Below, piece after piece: positions 61,666 to 64,000 of a stretch of 64,000 nucleotides of DNA. Within the stretch, counting starts at the first letter, position 1. Each line of letters opens with the position of its first letter. The translations under genes were made by a program, and so were the position numbers. Where the stretch lies: the NCBI RefSeq assembly GCF_000499845.2, contig NC_023755.2, positions 29,148,217-29,212,216 on the forward strand. The letters run 5' to 3'. Under the pieces are notes generated by a model, which made no database searches, was not told where the DNA came from, and saw nothing but the letters and a program-made list of their open reading frames with translations. The stretch comes from Phaseolus vulgaris. Lineage: Eukaryota; Streptophyta; Magnoliopsida; Fabales; Fabaceae.

Positions 61666-62456
61666 TGTACCGCCCTGGTGGTCGGGTGCGATGACGTGGC
61701 ATCCTGCTACAGTATAGGCGTGTTGACAAGGCGCCAGGTTGACAGTTGGGAAGGAAGTCGGGAGGCACGTGTAGTCGCCGATAGTTAAGTTGGCGTGTTC
61801 CGATCTCCAGCTTACCAGAATAGGCGATCGCCAGGTTGGGGATGAAGTCGCCAGATGCAGACTCAGGCGACCAGGCAGTCGGAGATCGCCAGAACAAGCA
61901 CATCGCCGAAGATGAAGGAGAAGCAGATTATGAAGGCGGCCGGCGAGACCACAGGGAAGGTGTATGAAGGCCCTACCTCGCCAGTTTCAGTAGAGATCGC
62001 ACTCCTGAGTTAGCTATGCACTGGGCAGTACCATGCATAGGTAACTTAGCCAAAATGAGAGTAGAAGCAGCGCCAAGTCAGAGAGCCCCAGATGATGGCA
62101 CGTGTACAGTTGGATACGAGCCACGTGTCCAAGTCTGTAACTGCCAGGAGAGAGAAAACCACCAGGTATATAAGAGTTCCTAACAGATTTTCTAAGGTAC
62201 GCACGTTCAGTTCATACACTTTACGCTTGCGAGTGACAGAGCTGTTTGTGAGAGAGATTTGCACAGTTCCAGTTCTTAGTATTCGGTGATACCGCCACTG
62301 ACTTGAGCGTCGGAGTGCGATCGGCCGCAGCGGCGCCGTATCGTTTCTTTGCAGGTTCTTGAGATAGATCCAGAGGAGGAACGGAGGTGAGAAGCGGCGC
62401 GCACGTCGATCCCTTGACGAGGCATTCTCCAGCGCTCCGGTCAACAGGCAGGATCA
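61666..62456 (+). repeat. Tat-B 3' LTR
   Basis: 791 bp, almost identical to 50281-51071. TATATAAG at 62167-62174; conserved block at 62298-62317. Confidence 0.96.
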
Positions 62457-62461
62457 CACCT

Positions 62462-63492
62462 TGATTAAGAAATCAGTTTTTCAAAACACAAAGCAAAAAG
62501 CACAGCACTGGGAAAACAATCGGTTGTTTCGCAAAAACAATCGGTTGTTTATACCAGTAAACAATTATCAAAACTGAATTCTAAAGAGTTAGAGATAGAG
62601 AAAAAGTACACAGATGTTTATACTGGTTCACTACAAACCCAGAGCTACATCCAGTCTTCTCAGAAACCCTGAGGAAATCCACTAAGCAATCACAACTTGC
62701 ACTTACACCACAACCAAGAAAGTGACATTGAACACCTCAAGACACACACTCTTCTTGGCCAACACACCAACACTAAGATTGCTGATCTTGATCCCCTCAA
62801 GAACACACAACCAATCTCAGCAAACACAGAAACGAAAACTTGTTTCACAGAGTACAAGGATTACACTTGTTACAGAAGATAATCTGAAATCAATACAAGT
62901 AGAATCCTATTCCACAAACTTTCAGCAATCTCAGCTCTTTGAAAAACTCCAAAACTCTTAGCAAAAAACTTGTCAAAGATTAATTCTCAAATCTGTTTTT
63001 CTGAATATATTCAAAGATGTAGTTTGTTATCAAATCTTAACAAACTCTTAAATTGCATTAAAAGATTGGTCAAAGCATTTAATGACTGGAGCGTAAGCAG
63101 TTAAATAATTTAAAGCTCAGTCAAAGATAAAACAGTTTTTCTGTTATGGTCCCAAAACAAACAATCGGTTGTTTCCTCGAATCAATTGGTTGTTTTGGTT
63201 CTAACAGTTCAACCATTTGAAAAACAGTTTTCAATCTTTTCTTAAAACATCTAAGTATAAACAATCGGTTGTTTCGACAAAACAATCGGTTGTTTTAACT
63301 TAGTTTGAAAACATTTTACTTTCACAAAGATTGAGAATGCCTATGCTTTAGATTCGATCAAGGGGTGGATTACAACATTCAAACTACCCAGAACTATACT
63401 AAACCAGCACAACAACAGCAAGCAGAGCCAAGGCTTCAACATCCTTCAAAGGGTTTGAATTCTTCAAAGCTTGAACATCACTTGGTTCAACA
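62462..63492 (-). repeat. Copia 3' LTR, proximal 1031 bp
   Basis: On the minus strand the LTR starts TGTTGAACC at 63492, right after the purine tract AATAGGGGGAGAT. It runs left to Tat-B and continues at 50280-50182. It contains copies of AACAATCGGTTGTTT at 62515, 62536, 63160, 63260 and 63281. Confidence 0.78.
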
Positions 63493-63812
63493 ATCTCCCC
63501 CTATTTGATGAAGACAAATCCCTAGTGCTTGTGTTTGATCTGATTGAATCTGAAGCAGTACCTGCAAAAATAGCATTTATACTATCCAATGCTTCTTACA
63601 GCAGCAAGTTAGATTTTTATATATTCAAGGCATAAAACATGATAAACAATCGGTTGTTTACACGAAACAATTGGTTGTTTTTATCAGCAGCAGCAGAAAA
63701 CACTTTTATATCAGAGATTTTAACAGATTTTACCATATCAGATATACAAGAACCAATTAATTCTCCCCCTATTTGTCTTCACAAATGGACTTTAGCATGT
63801 ATCAAAACAGAT
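63493..63812 (-). other. Copia polypurine tract and pol-LTR spacer
   Basis: Minus-strand AATAGGGGGAGAT (63505-63493) abuts the LTR and is the likely polypurine tract. A second AATAGGGGGAGAA lies at 63773-63761, close to the pol stop. The spacer also holds AACAATCGGTTGTTT at 63645 and a variant at 63666. Confidence 0.7.
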
Positions 63813-64000
63813 TTAGGACAGATTATTAAGATCAAGGATACCTAACGCATTTCTTAAGAAGAAAAACCTCTCTTTTGGTAACGGTTTTGTGAAGATGTCA
63901 GCTAACTGCAGTTTGGTCTCCACAAACTTCACTTGACAGTTCCCATTGTTTACATGATCCCTGATGAAATGATGACTTATTTCAATATGTTTGGTCCTTG
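63813..64000 (-). CDS. Ty1/copia pol C-terminus (RNase H), runs off the window
   Basis: Minus-strand codons read RTKHIEISHHFIRDHV, then KFVETKLQLADIFTKPLPKERF and a stop at 63813-63815. This is the standard C-terminal end of Ty1/copia RNase H. No stop lies inside the visible part, so this element may be less decayed than the copia fragment at 43310-46392. The rest of pol, gag and the 5' LTR lie beyond 64000. Confidence 0.9.
   Translation of the reverse strand, partial: RTKHIEISHHFIRDHVNNGNCQVKFVETKLQLADIFTKPLPKERFFFLRNALGILDLNNLS

Larger units (their letters stand above)
50281..62456 (+). mobile_element. Tat-B: young Ty3/gypsy Tat-type retrotransposon
   Basis: LTRs of 791 bp, gag-pol, 3' repeats, antisense gene and polypurine tract, in the same order as Tat-A. 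By eye the LTRs differ at only three positions (C/T near 50679, G/A near 50881, T/C near 50899), about 0.4%. It sits inside the 3' LTR of a minus-strand copia element. gag-pol has few lesions: one 10-bp deletion and two TAG codons. Confidence 0.96.

Overview
The window looks like a repeat-dense stretch of a dicot plant nuclear genome. The evidence is nested transposable elements, spliceosomal introns (GT..AG) in several element genes, and AT-rich filler. A legume is my guess from familiarity with such repeats; nothing here proves it. I see no convincing host gene, tRNA, rRNA or CRISPR. Every coding region I recognise belongs to a transposable element, and most are broken.

Layout. 1-1200: unrecognised AT-rich DNA. 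1204-~5440: left part of a PIF/Harbinger transposon (candidate TIR, palindrome cluster, broken DDE transposase, Myb/SANT-like second ORF), interrupted by a 5'-truncated L1-type LINE (~5440-9783, poly-A end). 9784-11938: AT-rich. 11944-24020: complete but decayed Ty3/gypsy element of Tat type, Tat-A (819-bp LTRs, TSD AGTTT). ~24955-34462: a second LINE split by a decayed CACTA element (26062-~33527) carrying a TNP2-like gene and a TNPA-type/Ulp1-protease fusion gene. 36654-36975: exact tandem duplication. 37139-42064: Tat-C, a gag-protease-only Tat derivative with TSD CATCT. ~43310-46392: Ty1/copia fragment. 46992-~50181: LTR, primer-site region and repeat-rich non-coding interior of another element (LTR-D), into which a minus-strand Ty1/copia element has inserted. 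50182-50280 and 62462-63492: the two halves of that copia element's 3' LTR. 50281-62456: Tat-B, a young Tat element nested inside that LTR (791-bp LTRs, about 3 differences, near-perfect TSD). The copia pol gene runs off the right edge at 64000.

How the genes work together. The two long Tat elements carry sense gag-pol (gag with a CX2HX4HX4C knuckle, protease, RT, two RNase H domains, integrase) and, between pol and the 3' LTR, a convergent antisense gene with one coding intron and a probable 5'UTR intron. In both copies the antisense frame is intact while gag-pol has several stops and frameshifts, mostly CAG-to-TAG. This intact, spliced antisense gene is the most interesting system in the window. 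Antisense extra ORFs are already known in the Tat lineage; its function is not.
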